A stretch of DNA of 58,162 bases from an uncultured Sphingomonas sp. (GTDB lineage: Bacteria; Pseudomonadota; Alphaproteobacteria; Sphingomonadales; Sphingomonadaceae), in NCBI RefSeq assembly GCF_913778135.1, contig NZ_CAJYVU010000012.1, forward strand, positions 1-58,162, in the 5' to 3' direction. This document shows positions 46,455-55,684 of the stretch, in pieces; the first letter of the stretch is position 1, and every line of letters starts with the position of its first letter. The notes under the pieces are model-generated. The model did not search any database. It saw nothing but the letters and a program-made list of their open reading frames with translations, and had not been told where the DNA came from. A program made the translations under genes and the position numbers.

Positions 46455-48131
46455 ATGCGCCTGATCGCTACCCGCCTGACCGCCACCCTTCTCGCCTCCG
46501 CGCTCGTGTCGCCCGCAGCACTTGCTCAAACGACGACCCCCGCGCCCGCGATCCCCGTCCAGACGCTCAAGGACGTGACCAAGGAACTGTCGTCCGACGC
46601 CTATGAAGGTCGCGCACCGACCACGGCGGGTGAGACCAAGACGATCGACTATCTGGTCAAGCGGATGAAGGCGGCGGGGTTGAAGCCCGGCAACGCGGGC
46701 AAGTGGACGCAGGACGTGCCGATGGTCGCCAGCACCGCTAGCAGCGTGCGCCCGATGGTGTTCTCGGGCGGCACGACCCCGCTGTCGCTCGCCTACAAGA
46801 GCGACATGGTGGTCGGCACCTACCGCGTGGTCCCACAGGTCAGCATCGCGAACTCGCCCGTCGTATTCGTCGGTTACGGCGTCAACGCGCCCGAAAAGGG
46901 CTGGAACGATTACGCCGGGCTGGACGTGAAGGGGAAGACGGTCGTCATCCTGTCGAACGACCCCGACTGGTCGACGCCCGAGACGAAGGGCGTCTTCAAC
47001 GGGCGCGAGATGACCTATTACGGTCGCTGGACCTACAAGTTCGAGGAGGCCGCGCGGCAGGGCGCCACTGCCGCGATCATCGTCCACGATACCGAACCCG
47101 CCGCCTACCCTTGGGCGGTCGTGCAATCGTCGTGGACCGGCGAACAATACGAGCTCGACGCCGCCAACAACCACATGGACCAGAGCCAAGCGATCGGCTG
47201 GATGCAGCTGGCGCAGGCAAAGGCGCTGTTCGCCAGCGCGGGCAAGGACTTCACCGCATTGTCGCGCGCCGCGGCGACCAAGGGGTTTCGTGCCGTGCCG
47301 CTGGGCGTCACCATGTCGGTCGGGTTCGAGAACAAGATCAAGAAATCGCTGTCGCACAACGTCATCGGCGTGCTGCCAGGCAAGTCCGCAGCACAGGGCG
47401 GTGCGCCGGGCGATTACGTGCTCTACTCGGCGCACTGGGATCATCTGGGCCGCTGCGAGCCGGTCAACGGCGACGACATCTGCAACGGCGCGGTCGACAA
47501 TGCGTCGGGCACCGCCGGGCTGATCGCACTCGCCGAAACGTTCGCCAAGGCGCCGCCGACGCGCCGCTCGGTCGCATTCCTGGCGGTGACCGCGGAGGAA
47601 TCGGGGCTGCTCGGCAGCGCTTATTACGCGCAGCACCCGGTGTTCCCGCTGGCGCGTACGGTCGCGGGCATCAACATGGACGTGCTGAACGTCAACGGCG
47701 CGGTGCGCGATTTCGAGATCACGGGTGCGGGCAAGAGCGAGCTGGAGGACATGGTCAAGCCACTGCTCGCCGCTCAAGGACGCCGGATAACGCCCGAGGC
47801 GACGCCGGAGAAGGGGCATTACTTCCGCTCCGACCATTTCTCGTTCGCGAAGCTCGGCGTGCCGATGCTGGCGGGCGGCAGCGGCGAGGATCTGGTCAAC
47901 GGCGGGGTCGCGGCAGGCAAGGCCGCGGCGGAGGATTACACCGCCAATCGCTATCACAAGCCGCAGGACGAATATCGCGCTGACTGGAATTGGGACGGCG
48001 CGGTGCAGGATCTGACGATCTACTATCAGCTCGGCCGCGAGCTGGCGGACGGCAGCGCCTGGCCCAATTGGTACAAGACCGTCGAGTTCCGCGCCGCGCG
48101 CGATCGCTCGCGCGCCGGAGCCGTCAAGTGA
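46455..48131 (+). CDS. M28 family zinc aminopeptidase with PA domain, exported
   Basis: The 558-residue enzyme has a signal peptide (MRLIATRLTATLLASALVSP then AALAQ). A protease-associated insert lies around VVFVGYGVNAPEKGWNDYAG. The M28 catalytic domain carries the two-zinc set: SAHWDHLG, GAVDNASGTAG, TAEESGLLG, INMDVL and RSDHFSFA. GGAG 5 bases before the ATG at 46455 supports the start. It releases N-terminal amino acids from peptides outside the cytoplasm. Its stop overlaps the aguA start by one base. Confidence 0.93.
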   Translation: MRLIATRLTATLLASALVSPAALAQTTTPAPAIPVQTLKDVTKELSSDAYEGRAPTTAGETKTIDYLVKRMKAAGLKPGNAGKWTQDVPMVASTASSVRPMVFSGGTTPLSLAYKSDMVVGTYRVVPQVSIANSPVVFVGYGVNAPEKGWNDYAGLDVKGKTVVILSNDPDWSTPETKGVFNGREMTYYGRWTYKFEEAARQGATAAIIVHDTEPAAYPWAVVQSSWTGEQYELDAANNHMDQSQAIGWMQLAQAKALFASAGKDFTALSRAAATKGFRAVPLGVTMSVGFENKIKKSLSHNVIGVLPGKSAAQGGAPGDYVLYSAHWDHLGRCEPVNGDDICNGAVDNASGTAGLIALAETFAKAPPTRRSVAFLAVTAEESGLLGSAYYAQHPVFPLARTVAGINMDVLNVNGAVRDFEITGAGKSELEDMVKPLLAAQGRRITPEATPEKGHYFRSDHFSFAKLGVPMLAGGSGEDLVNGGVAAGKAAAEDYTANRYHKPQDEYRADWNWDGAVQDLTIYYQLGRELADGSAWPNWYKTVEFRAARDRSRAGAVK

Positions 48132-49096
48132 TGACGCGCACGCCGCCGGCCGAATGGGCGCCGCACGCCGCGGTGTGGATCGGCTTTCCGAGCCATCCCG
48201 AGCTGTGGCAGGACGACCTCGATCAGGCGCGCGACGAGGTCGCGGCCTTCGCCGCCGCGGTCTACGCCGACGGCGCGGGCGAGACGGTGATCCTGGTCGC
48301 CGCCGACGACGAGGCAGCCGACGCCGCGCGCGCGCTGGCGCCGTTCGCCGAGGTAGTGGTCGAGCCCTTCGGCGACATCTGGCTGCGCGATACGGCCGCG
48401 ATTTTAGACGGCGCAGGTGTGGCGCACGACTTCCGGTTCAACGGCTGGGGCGGGAAGTATGACCTGCCCGGCGACGACGATGTCGGTGAGCGTCTCGCCG
48501 CCACCCGTGGCCTTGAGGCGGAGGCGCACGACTGGGTGCTGGAGGGCGGCGCGATTGACGGCGACGGGACTGGGACCGTTGTCACGACCGAGCAATGCCT
48601 GCTCAATCCCAATCGCAACCCGTCGCTGTCGCGCGACGAGATCGAGCGGCGACTGCGCGACGATCTGGGCTACTCACGCGTGGTCTGGCTGGGCGACGGG
48701 CTGCTGAACGATCATACCGACGGGCACGTCGACAACCTCGCCCGCTTCGTCGGCGAGAACCGGCTGGCGCTGCCGCAGGCGGCGGAGAACGACCCCAATT
48801 GGCGCGTCTACCAGGACGCCGCGGCGCGCGCGCGCGCCGCCGGGCTGGAGGTCGTCCACGTCCCCTCCCCCGGCCGCGTGCTGCGCGACGAGGAGGTGAT
48901 CCCGGCGAGCTACATGAACTTCTACATCGGCAACGCCGCCGTGGTAGTGCCGCTCTACGGTACCGAGCACGATCAGGCGGGCGTCGCCGCGGTGCAGGCG
49001 CTGTTCCCCGACCGCCACGTGGTGGGCCTGCGCGCCGACGCGATCCTGACCGGGGGCGGAAGTTTCCACTGCATCAGCCAGCAAATCCCGGACTAG
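48131..49096 (+). CDS. aguA: Agmatine deiminase
   Basis: The 321-residue peptidyl-arginine-deiminase-family enzyme turns agmatine into N-carbamoylputrescine and ammonia. Visible motifs are FGDIWLRDTAAI, FNGWGGKY, VLEGGAIDGDGTG, the catalytic HTDGHVDN histidine, and the nucleophile Cys314 in GGGSFHCISQQIP. The ATG at 48131 shares a base with the M28 stop (TGATG), so it is translated from the same message. The partner N-carbamoylputrescine amidase is not in the window. Coupling to an aminopeptidase hints at a peptide/amine scavenging unit. Confidence 0.95.
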   Translation: MTRTPPAEWAPHAAVWIGFPSHPELWQDDLDQARDEVAAFAAAVYADGAGETVILVAADDEAADAARALAPFAEVVVEPFGDIWLRDTAAILDGAGVAHDFRFNGWGGKYDLPGDDDVGERLAATRGLEAEAHDWVLEGGAIDGDGTGTVVTTEQCLLNPNRNPSLSRDEIERRLRDDLGYSRVVWLGDGLLNDHTDGHVDNLARFVGENRLALPQAAENDPNWRVYQDAAARARAAGLEVVHVPSPGRVLRDEEVIPASYMNFYIGNAAVVVPLYGTEHDQAGVAAVQALFPDRHVVGLRADAILTGGGSFHCISQQIPD

Positions 49097-49117
49097 CCGC
49101 GTCAATCCCAGCCTAGC

Positions 49118-49232
49118 CGCGTCGGCAAAGCGACGGCGGCCTTGCGCGGCCCGTCCGCGCAAGGCCGGGATCGGCAGGCGGGTCGGCAAAGCCGAACCCA
49201 TCCGACGTCCAGGCGGCGGCTACGCCGTCGCC
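49118..49232. repeat. Four tandem hairpins between aguA and the cold-shock gene
   Basis: The 315-base gap between aguA and the cold-shock gene holds four consecutive inverted repeats. They are 49118-49140 (8 pairs, one bulge), 49138-49166 (12 perfect pairs, 5-base loop), 49180-49199 (8 pairs, one bulge, AAA loop) and 49212-49232 (9 pairs, TAC loop). The first and third share GTCGGCAAAG. Such arrays resemble REP-type elements or a compound terminator. The remaining 49233-49411 is pyrimidine-rich and should hold the cold-shock promoter and leader. Confidence 0.55.
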
Positions 49233-49411
49233 CACTCCCTACCGCTCACACCATTAAACCTTGCGCTGCCCCACGTTCGCGCCCACATTGGTACCGCTAT
49301 AGTCGCACATCGACGGTTTTTCGGCGCTCTGCGACCTTTCTTCCTTCCTTCCCTGCAGCCTTGAGCGGCGTGCGCGTCCGTCTGTCGGCGCGCCTTCGAT
49401 AAGGGAAGAAC

Positions 49412-49624
49412 ATGAGCATCACCGGCACCGTCAAATTCTTCAACCTCGACAAGGGTTACGGCTTCATCGCGCCCGATGGCGGCGGCGATGACGCGTTCGT
49501 GCACATCTCCGCGGTCGAGCGTTCGGGCATGACGACGCTCAACCAGAACCAGCGTGTCGGCTACGAGCTAGAGCAGGATCGTCGCGGCAAGATGGCGGCG
49601 GTGAACCTCAGCCACGCGGAATAA
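49412..49624 (+). CDS. cspA: Cold-shock domain protein, CspA family
   Basis: The 70-residue single-stranded nucleic-acid-binding protein has RNP1 KGYGFI (14-19) and RNP2 DAFVHI (27-32) and ends in NLSHAE. It acts as an RNA chaperone, often in cold or stationary phase. GGGAAG precedes the ATG at 49412. A leader of up to about 150 bases lies upstream, in keeping with the long leaders of this family, but I cannot define a thermosensor by eye. Confidence 0.95.
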   Translation: MSITGTVKFFNLDKGYGFIAPDGGGDDAFVHISAVERSGMTTLNQNQRVGYELEQDRRGKMAAVNLSHAE

Positions 49625-49634
49625 GGCACGCCGT

Positions 49635-49658
49635 GGTGGCGGTCGGCCGACCGTCACC
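49635..49658 (+). terminator. Terminator after the cold-shock gene
   Basis: GGTGGCGGTC (49635-49644) pairs with GACCGTCACC (49649-49658) over 10 positions with one G-U and a GGCC loop, 10 bases after the cspA stop, followed by GTCGTTTC. Confidence 0.7.
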
Positions 49659-49724
49659 GTCGTTTCTGGTCGGCGCCGTGACGTGATAGGTTCGCGTCGT
49701 GCCCGATCTACGGAGTTCGAGCCC

Positions 49725-49973
49725 ATGTCCAACGACGCCGCCTTTTTCCGCCGCCAAGCCAGCACGCAACGCGATGCCGCCGCGGACGCGACACTCAGCA
49801 ACGTGCGCGAACGCTGCGAGCGTGCCGCCGCTTCATGGGACGCAATGGCCGTCCGGGCCGAGCGAACCGACAAGCTGCGTGCCGACCGCCAGCCGATCGC
49901 ACGGACCGAGAGCGACGCGCCCGCGACCGGAGCGCTCGCGTCCGAAGCCGGCCCGATCGTCTCGGCGGAGTGA
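49725..49973 (+). CDS. Small hypothetical helical protein
   Basis: The 82-residue product begins MSNDAAFFRRQASTQRDAAA and is rich in Arg, Ala and Asp, with about 50 residues likely to form one or two amphipathic helices and a disordered tail. Its stop overlaps the GTG of the next gene by 4 bases. I do not recognise the family. The phrase FFRRQASTQRDAA followed by RCERAA resembles short alphaproteobacterial unknowns, but I would not name one. Confidence 0.6.
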   Translation: MSNDAAFFRRQASTQRDAAADATLSNVRERCERAAASWDAMAVRAERTDKLRADRQPIARTESDAPATGALASEAGPIVSAE

Positions 49974-50581
49974 CCGGGCTCGCACTGGCGCTGCGGCAAC
50001 ATTCCAAGTTCCTACACGACCAGCCCGCGCCTACCCCGCAAGTCGAACTCGACCGCGCGGTGGCATTGCTCCTGCGCGCCACCCAGTGTTTGAGCGCTGT
50101 CGCAACCGAAGGCAGCCTCTCGCACCCGTGGCCTCGAGGCGATGCGGCAGGCGTACGTGCACGCTATGTCGCCAACTGCCTGCGCGAACTCGATACTTTT
50201 CTCAAAGGCGTGCTCAATGAAGTCGCGCCGACCCGCATCGGGCAGCCGCGCGAGCATAACGCCGCCAACCGTGTCGAACGCCTGCTGAGCGCGACAACGC
50301 CGGCGCCGACGCTCACCACCTTGCGGATGCCGGGTGTGACGACGGACGCCGACCGGCTGCGCGCACTCGGCCGCTCGCGCGCGTGCCTATGGCATTGTCA
50401 CGGGCTAGTGCGACGCGCCGACCGGCCGGAGGTCGCGTGGATGTCGGCGGGCTGGTGCGCATCCGGCTCGACACGCCTACGTCGCTACGGCGTCGGCGAG
50501 CGGATGAGACCCGACGGACGCGAACTCGCCGGCGTGGCGGCCTTCTACCATGATCTTGCGGGCAGGATCGCGCGGCGCTGA
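49970..50581 (+). CDS. Hypothetical protein coupled to the preceding small gene
   Basis: The 203-residue soluble protein starts at a GTG (49970) inside the preceding stop. It is largely alpha-helical by composition, for example ELDRAVALLLRATQCLSAVA and ANCLRELDTFLKGVLNEVA. A notable CLWHCHGLVRR motif (Cys, His, Cys, His close together) near residue 138 could bind a metal. I know no function. It converges on the hydroxyacyl-CoA dehydrogenase with an 18-base gap. Confidence 0.6.
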   Translation: MTGLALALRQHSKFLHDQPAPTPQVELDRAVALLLRATQCLSAVATEGSLSHPWPRGDAAGVRARYVANCLRELDTFLKGVLNEVAPTRIGQPREHNAANRVERLLSATTPAPTLTTLRMPGVTTDADRLRALGRSRACLWHCHGLVRRADRPEVAWMSAGWCASGSTRLRRYGVGERMRPDGRELAGVAAFYHDLAGRIARR

Positions 50582-50599
50582 CCCTGCCCGCGTTTTCGA

Positions 50600-51469
50600 T
50601 CAGCGCGTCGGGACCGGCGTTTCACCCGAGTAATCGTAGAAGCCGCGCCCGCTCTTGCGACCGTACCAGCCCGCCTCGACGTATTTGATGAGCAGCGGCG
50701 CGGGGCGGAACTTTGGATCGCCCGTGCCCTCGAACAGCACGCGCGTGATCTCCAGGCAGGTGTCGAGCCCGATGAAGTCGGCGAGCGTCAGCGGACCCAT
50801 CGGATGGTTGAGCCCCAACTGGCAGGCGAGATCGATGTCGGGGACCGTCGCCACGCCCTCTCCCAGCGCGAAGCACGCTTCATTGAGCATCGGCATCAGC
50901 ACGCGGTTGACGATGAAGCCCGGCGCGTCGTTGGCGCGCACCACCTGCTTGCCGAGCTGCTGCGCGTAGTTTTCGATCGTCGCCACCGTCTCATCGCTGG
51001 TCGCGAGCCCGCGGATGATCTCGATCAGGCCCATGACGGGCACCGGATTGAAGAAGTGCACGCCGATGAAGCGCGCCGGATCGGGTGCGGCCTGCGCCAG
51101 CCGCGTGATCGGGATCGACGAGGTGTTGGACGCGAGCACCGCGTCGCTGCCCAGCACCTTGCCGACGCGCTCAAAAATCTGCCGCTTGATCGCCTCCCGC
51201 TCGGTCGCCGCCTCGATCACCAGCGCGCAATCGGCCATCGCACCCACGTCGCCGACGGCCTCGATCCGCCCAAGCAGGCTGTCGCGCGCCTCCGCGTCGA
51301 TCTTGCCCTTCTCGACATCGCGTGCCAGCCGCTTGGCGATGCCCGCCTTGCCCGCCTCAGCGCGCGCCTGGTCGACGTCGCTTAGGATCACGCGGTAGCC
51401 CGCCGCCGCCGACACCTGCGCGATGCCGGCACCCATCTGCCCCGCACCGATCACGCCCACTGATTGCAT
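50600..51469 (-). CDS. 3-hydroxybutyryl-CoA dehydrogenase
   Basis: The 289-residue NAD(P)-dependent enzyme has the dinucleotide-binding [15 protein letters not shown] at the N-terminus. [13 protein letters not shown] and [19 protein letters not shown] carry the catalytic Ser and His. The C-terminal domain contains [19 protein letters not shown]. It oxidises or forms (S)-3-hydroxybutyryl-CoA in fatty-acid or PHB-linked metabolism. AGGA 8 bases before the ATG at 51469 decides the start; seven extra upstream codons are in frame but unlikely. Confidence 0.95.
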   Translation of the reverse strand: MQSVGVIGAGQMGAGIAQVSAAAGYRVILSDVDQARAEAGKAGIAKRLARDVEKGKIDAEARDSLLGRIEAVGDVGAMADCALVIEAATEREAIKRQIFERVGKVLGSDAVLASNTSSIPITRLAQAAPDPARFIGVHFFNPVPVMGLIEIIRGLATSDETVATIENYAQQLGKQVVRANDAPGFIVNRVLMPMLNEACFALGEGVATVPDIDLACQLGLNHPMGPLTLADFIGLDTCLEITRVLFEGTGDPKFRPAPLLIKYVEAGWYGRKSGRGFYDYSGETPVPTR

Positions 51470-51548
51470 TCGCTCGTTCCTCATCCTCATGTGCCCGCGC
51501 GCTCTAGCCCGCTTTGCCGCCGCCGCGCCACCGCGCTATCGGTTTGGC

Positions 51549-52562
51549 ATGCGCCTGATCGTTACCGCCGCCATGCTGTTCGCCGCCTCGCCTGCCATCG
51601 GACAGGCGCGACCCGGCGCACTCAAGACGTTCAGCGATTGGGCAGCAGGATGCGACAATACGCATCGCTGCACGCTCGCCTCACTCGCGCCGGAGCGGGT
51701 GTCGGGGTCCGGCTACACGGTCGCGATCACGCGCGCGGCCGGACCGGCGGGCGGCTACGAGATCGCGATCGGCAACACGGGCGACGGTGCCGCGCCGACC
51801 GCACTGCGCGTCGGCGCACAACGGTTCGTAGTGGCAGGCAGCGGGCTGGCCGGGGCGAACGCAGCGCGGATCGTCGCGGCGCTCACCGGCGCACGCAGGC
51901 TCGTGCTCGTCGGGCGGGCGGGCAAGCCGCTCGGCACCGTGTCGCTCGCCGGCATCTCGGCCGCGCTCCGCTACGTCGATGCGGTCCAGCACCGCGTCGA
52001 TACGGTCACCGCCGCCGTGGCGAAGGGCCGCAACGCCGCCGCCACGGTTCCGCCCGCGCCCGCCGTACCGATCATCCGCGCGCCCGCGCTCACCGGCACG
52101 CCAGCGCGTCTGTCCAGGGCGCAGGTCGCCGCGATGAAGCGCACCGCGCGCTGCGAGGCGCCGCCTAGCCCCGATGTTGACTGGAGCCCGGTCGTCTCCG
52201 CGGTGGGCGGTGGCGTGTCGCTGGCGGTGCTGCCGTGCTCGGCGGGCGCTTACAACGTCAACGGCGCGTTGTTCGTCATCCGCGGCAACCGCGTCACCCT
52301 GGCGCAGACCGACGCGCCCGCGGGGTTCGAGGCGACCGGCGCCGATCCCGAAACGCCGGTGCCGAGCGTCGTCAACGGGCGCGTCGAGAACGGCATGCTC
52401 ACCAGCTACGCCAAGGGTCGCGGGTTGGGCGACTGCGGCGTGTCGCAAGCCTTCGTCTGGGACGGCACCCGCCTCCGCCTGACCGAGCAGGCGGAGATGA
52501 GCGAGTGTCGCGGCAATCCCGAGTTCATCCGCACCTGGACCGCGCGCGTCGAGCGGCGCTGA
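51549..52562 (+). CDS. DUF1176 domain-containing exported protein
   Basis: The 337-residue product has signal peptide MRLIVTAAMLFAASPAIGQA. FSDWAAGCDNTHRCTLASL near the mature N-terminus and the paired cysteine region ending EMSECRGNPEFIRTW at the C-terminus are typical of DUF1176, a family of unknown function exported to the periplasm. Four or more cysteines suggest disulfides. It is divergent from the dehydrogenase with a 79-base spacer. Confidence 0.85.
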   Translation: MRLIVTAAMLFAASPAIGQARPGALKTFSDWAAGCDNTHRCTLASLAPERVSGSGYTVAITRAAGPAGGYEIAIGNTGDGAAPTALRVGAQRFVVAGSGLAGANAARIVAALTGARRLVLVGRAGKPLGTVSLAGISAALRYVDAVQHRVDTVTAAVAKGRNAAATVPPAPAVPIIRAPALTGTPARLSRAQVAAMKRTARCEAPPSPDVDWSPVVSAVGGGVSLAVLPCSAGAYNVNGALFVIRGNRVTLAQTDAPAGFEATGADPETPVPSVVNGRVENGMLTSYAKGRGLGDCGVSQAFVWDGTRLRLTEQAEMSECRGNPEFIRTWTARVERR

Positions 52563-52596
52563 CGCCGTTTACAGGCCGCTTCACCTTCGGCTGCGC

Positions 52597-53574
52597 TCAG
52601 GGCGCGGGCCGCTCCGCCTGCGCCTCGGCCAGGATGACCGCGAACTTGCCCTCGTCGTCGGTCCATTCGCGGATCGGCGTCCAGCCGCCGCTGCGCAGCA
52701 TGATGCGCGCGTCGCGCGGGCCGTATTTGTGACTGTTCTCGGTATGGATCGTCTCGCCCGCCGCGATCTCGAACGCGCGGCCTTCGACCGTGAACGACAC
52801 GTCGCGCACTGCTTCCAGATGCATCTCGATCCGCGCGCGATCGTCGTTCCAGATCGCGCGGTGGCGGAATGCGTCAACGGGGATCGTGCCCGCCAGTTCG
52901 CGGTTGATCCGCTCGAGCAGGTTGAGGTTGAACGCCGCGGTCACGCCCTGCGCATCGTCATAGGCGGGGACGAGGACGCTCTCGTCCTTGATCCGGTCCA
53001 TCCCGATCAGCAGCATCGCGCCCTCGCCCAGCGACCCGCGCATCGCACGCAACAAGTCGACCGCGGCGAGCGGGATCAGGTTGCCGATCGTGGAGCCCGG
53101 AAAGAAGCCGAGCTTTGGCGCGTCCTTGATCGTGTGCGGCAAAGTCAGCGTGCGGGTGAAATCGGCCTCGAACGGCAGCACCAGCAGGTCGGGGAACGCC
53201 GCCGACAAGGTGCGCGAACTCTCGCGCAGGAAGTCGCCCGAAATATCGATCGGGACATAGGCCGACGGCTTGACGCATTTGAGCAGCGTCGGCGTCTTGG
53301 TCGACGATCCGGAGCCGAACTCCACCACCGCGCGGCCCTCGCCGGTCAGCTGGTGCAACTCGGGGCAGAGGCTTTCCAGCAGCGCGACCTCGGTGCGGGT
53401 CGGGTAGTATTCGGGCAGGTCGGTGATGTCTTCGAACAGCTCCGACCCGCGATGGTCGTAGAACCAGCGCGCGGGGATCGCGCGCGGACGGCGTGCGAGG
53501 CCCGCCAGCACGTCGGCGCGGAACTGCGGGTCGGCGAGGCTCGCCTGACCGTCCTCGATTTCGGGTTTCAGCAT
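52597..53574 (-). CDS. egtD: L-histidine N-alpha-methyltransferase EgtD
   Basis: The 325-residue SAM-dependent enzyme adds three methyl groups to histidine to give hercynine. The SAM site is VVEFGSGSSTKTPTLL; PSAYVPIDISGDFL and FFPGSTIGNL are the family landmarks around the histidine pocket. It starts 1 base after the egtB stop, so the two form an operon for ergothioneine, a thiol antioxidant. No egtA, egtC or egtE is adjacent. Confidence 0.95.
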   Translation of the reverse strand: MLKPEIEDGQASLADPQFRADVLAGLARRPRAIPARWFYDHRGSELFEDITDLPEYYPTRTEVALLESLCPELHQLTGEGRAVVEFGSGSSTKTPTLLKCVKPSAYVPIDISGDFLRESSRTLSAAFPDLLVLPFEADFTRTLTLPHTIKDAPKLGFFPGSTIGNLIPLAAVDLLRAMRGSLGEGAMLLIGMDRIKDESVLVPAYDDAQGVTAAFNLNLLERINRELAGTIPVDAFRHRAIWNDDRARIEMHLEAVRDVSFTVEGRAFEIAAGETIHTENSHKYGPRDARIMLRSGGWTPIREWTDDEGKFAVILAEAQAERPAP

Positions 53575-53575
53575 C

Positions 53576-54841
53576 TTACAGGTCCTTGGCCAGCCGTACG
53601 CCGGTGAACTGCCAGCGCTGATGGGGGTAGAAGAAATTGCGATAGCACGCGCGCGCGTGGTTGCGCGGGGTGGCGCAACTGCCGCCGCGCAGCACGAACT
53701 GCCCGTTCATGAACTTGCCGTTATATTCGCCGACCGCACCTTCGACCGCGCGGAAACCGGGATAGGGACGGTATGCGCTGCCGGTCCATTCCCACACGTC
53801 GCCGAAAAAGGCCGGGCCGTCCGCCGCCGGGCGGGGCTCGACCGGGCCGGCGGCGTCCATCTGGTTGCCGGCGTGCGCGTCATACCCTTGCGCCGCCGCC
53901 TCCCACTCGAACTCGGTCGGCAACCGCGCGCCCGCCCAGGTGGCGTAGGCATCCGCCTCATAAAAACTGACGTGCGTCACGGGTGCGGCGGGATCGAGCG
54001 CACGACGCCCGTCCAATCCGAAGCGCGTCCACACGCCTTCACGCTCTTCCCAGTAGAGCGGCGCGACGACGCCTTCGCGCTGCACCCAGCCCCAGCCGTC
54101 GGACAGCCACAGCCGCGCGTCGCAGTAGCCGCCGTCGGCGATGAAGCGCTGCCACTCGCCGTTTGTGACCGTTCGGTCGGCGATCGCGTGCGCGGGCACC
54201 AGCGCGCGATGGCGTGGCCCCTCGCAGTCGAATGCGAACCCCCCGCCGTCGTGGCCAATCTCGACCACGCGTTCATCGCTCTCGATCCAGCCGATCGCGC
54301 CCGGCATCGCGACCGGCACCTTGGGCGCGGCGGGCCAGACGGCGGGTTCGAGCGGGTTCTCGCTCATCAGGTGGAGCAGATCGGTGACGAGCAGTTCCTG
54401 ATGCTGCTCCTCATGGTGGCAACCGAGCGTGACCAGCTCGATCGCGGCGTCCGGCAGATCATCGATCGCCGCCAGTAGCGCGTCGTTCACTGCCGCACGG
54501 TAGGCCAGCACCTCGTCCAGTGTTGGCCGCGTTACCATGCCGCGCCGCCCGCGCGCGTGCCGGCGTCCTTCGGCTTCGTAGTAACTGTTGAACAGGAACG
54601 GAAAGCGCGCGTCGTGCAATCGGTAGCCGGCGACGTGATCGCGCAGCACGAACGTCTCGAAGAACCACGTCGTGTGCGCCAGATGCCATTTCGCCGGGCT
54701 GGCATCGTCCATCGACTGCACCGTCGCGTCGGCGTCGGAGAGCGGCGCAACCAGCGCCTCGCTCAACGCGCGGACGCGGGCGAAACGGCGTGCCAATTCA
54801 TTGTGCGATCCAGCGGTCTGGCGCTGCGGTTCCATCATCAT
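53576..54841 (-). CDS. egtB: Ergothioneine biosynthesis sulfoxide synthase EgtB
   Basis: The 421-residue non-haem iron enzyme joins hercynine to a cysteine-derived thiol with O2. The N-terminal DinB-like bundle supplies candidate iron ligands His53 ([10 protein letters not shown]) and His143/His147 (HHEEQHQEL). The C-terminal FGE-sulfatase domain shows [32 protein letters not shown] and [16 protein letters not shown]. The tail is [16 protein letters not shown]. Three ATGs in a row follow GGGGAG; the third (54835) has the best spacing. Without egtA/egtC nearby it may use free cysteine rather than gamma-glutamylcysteine. Confidence 0.95.
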   Translation of the reverse strand: MMMEPQRQTAGSHNELARRFARVRALSEALVAPLSDADATVQSMDDASPAKWHLAHTTWFFETFVLRDHVAGYRLHDARFPFLFNSYYEAEGRRHARGRRGMVTRPTLDEVLAYRAAVNDALLAAIDDLPDAAIELVTLGCHHEEQHQELLVTDLLHLMSENPLEPAVWPAAPKVPVAMPGAIGWIESDERVVEIGHDGGGFAFDCEGPRHRALVPAHAIADRTVTNGEWQRFIADGGYCDARLWLSDGWGWVQREGVVAPLYWEEREGVWTRFGLDGRRALDPAAPVTHVSFYEADAYATWAGARLPTEFEWEAAAQGYDAHAGNQMDAAGPVEPRPAADGPAFFGDVWEWTGSAYRPYPGFRAVEGAVGEYNGKFMNGQFVLRGGSCATPRNHARACYRNFFYPHQRWQFTGVRLAKDL

Positions 54842-54870
54842 CTCCCCGCCGCCAACCAGATTAGTCTATG

Positions 54871-55428
54871 TTAGCGATTTTCCCCGGCTACCCACAGAAC
54901 GTCCCCACCCGCCGATAAGTTCACCGCGCGGCACGCGACGAACAGGAAATCGGATAAGCGGTTGAGATAGGCCAAGGCCTGCGGGTTCGCCGCGTCGCCG
55001 ATTGCAACCGCCGCACGCTCGGCTCGCCGCACGATCGCGCGCGCCAAATGCAGCGACGCCGCCGCCCCGCCCGGCAGCACGAAGCTGGTCAGCGGCGGTA
55101 TGTCGGCGTTCATCGCGTCGATCTCGCGCTCCAGCCGCTCGACCTGCGCTGGCACGATGCGCAGCGTCATCTCACCGGGCGTAAAATCATCGCCCGGCGT
55201 CGCCAGATCGGCGCCCAAGTCGAACAGGTCGTTCTGCACCCGCGTCAGCCGAGCTCGCAGATCGCTGTCGGTCAGGCTCGCGATCGCGACCCCGATCGCG
55301 CTGTTTGCCTCGTCAACGTCGCCGATCGCGACCATGCGCGCATCTGCCTTCGACACGCGGCTGCCGTCCACCAGCCCGGTCGTGCCCTGATCACCCGTTC
55401 GCGTGTAGATGCGGTTGAGCTTGACCAC
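54871..55428 (-). CDS. Cob(I)alamin adenosyltransferase, PduO type
   Basis: The 185-residue enzyme transfers the adenosyl group of ATP to cobalt in corrinoids. TRTGDQGTTGL near the N-terminus binds ATP; ARAIVRRAERAAVA and NRLSDFLFVACR are the PduO signatures near the C-terminus. It is 13 bases after the HIG1-like gene and 29 bases before egtB, so it is probably part of the same transcript. Pairing with the HIG1-like gene is a recurring alphaproteobacterial arrangement as I recall. Confidence 0.94.
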   Translation of the reverse strand: MVKLNRIYTRTGDQGTTGLVDGSRVSKADARMVAIGDVDEANSAIGVAIASLTDSDLRARLTRVQNDLFDLGADLATPGDDFTPGEMTLRIVPAQVERLEREIDAMNADIPPLTSFVLPGGAAASLHLARAIVRRAERAAVAIGDAANPQALAYLNRLSDFLFVACRAVNLSAGGDVLWVAGENR

Positions 55429-55441
55429 CCCTACGGTGCGC

Positions 55442-55675
55442 TCAGCTACGTCCGGCGGCGGCGAGCAGCAGTACGCAGACGAGGATCGCGGCCGCCTGGA
55501 ACATGATGCGCTGCTGCATCATGCGGTTCGACTTGAGCTGCCCCGCAGTCGGCCCGTCGCCGCCACCGCGTACCTGCGCCGACTGCTCCTGAAGAAAGGA
55601 GATGATGCCGCGGACGAGCGCAACCACCGTGGCGAGCATCGCCGCGACGAGCAGGATGACGAGAAAGGTGTTCAT
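55442..55675 (-). CDS. HIG1-like two-helix membrane protein
   Basis: The 77-residue protein has two membrane helices (about 3-25 and 56-75) joined by a polar loop. The segment KSNRMMQQRIMFQAAAILVC resembles the HIG1 (hypoxia-induced) domain signature. In mitochondria and related bacteria, HIG1 proteins associate with cytochrome oxidase. It lies between gluQRS and the cobalamin adenosyltransferase in the same direction. Confidence 0.8.
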   Translation of the reverse strand: MNTFLVILLVAAMLATVVALVRGIISFLQEQSAQVRGGGDGPTAGQLKSNRMMQQRIMFQAAAILVCVLLLAAAGRS

Positions 55676-55684
55676 GACTTCAAC

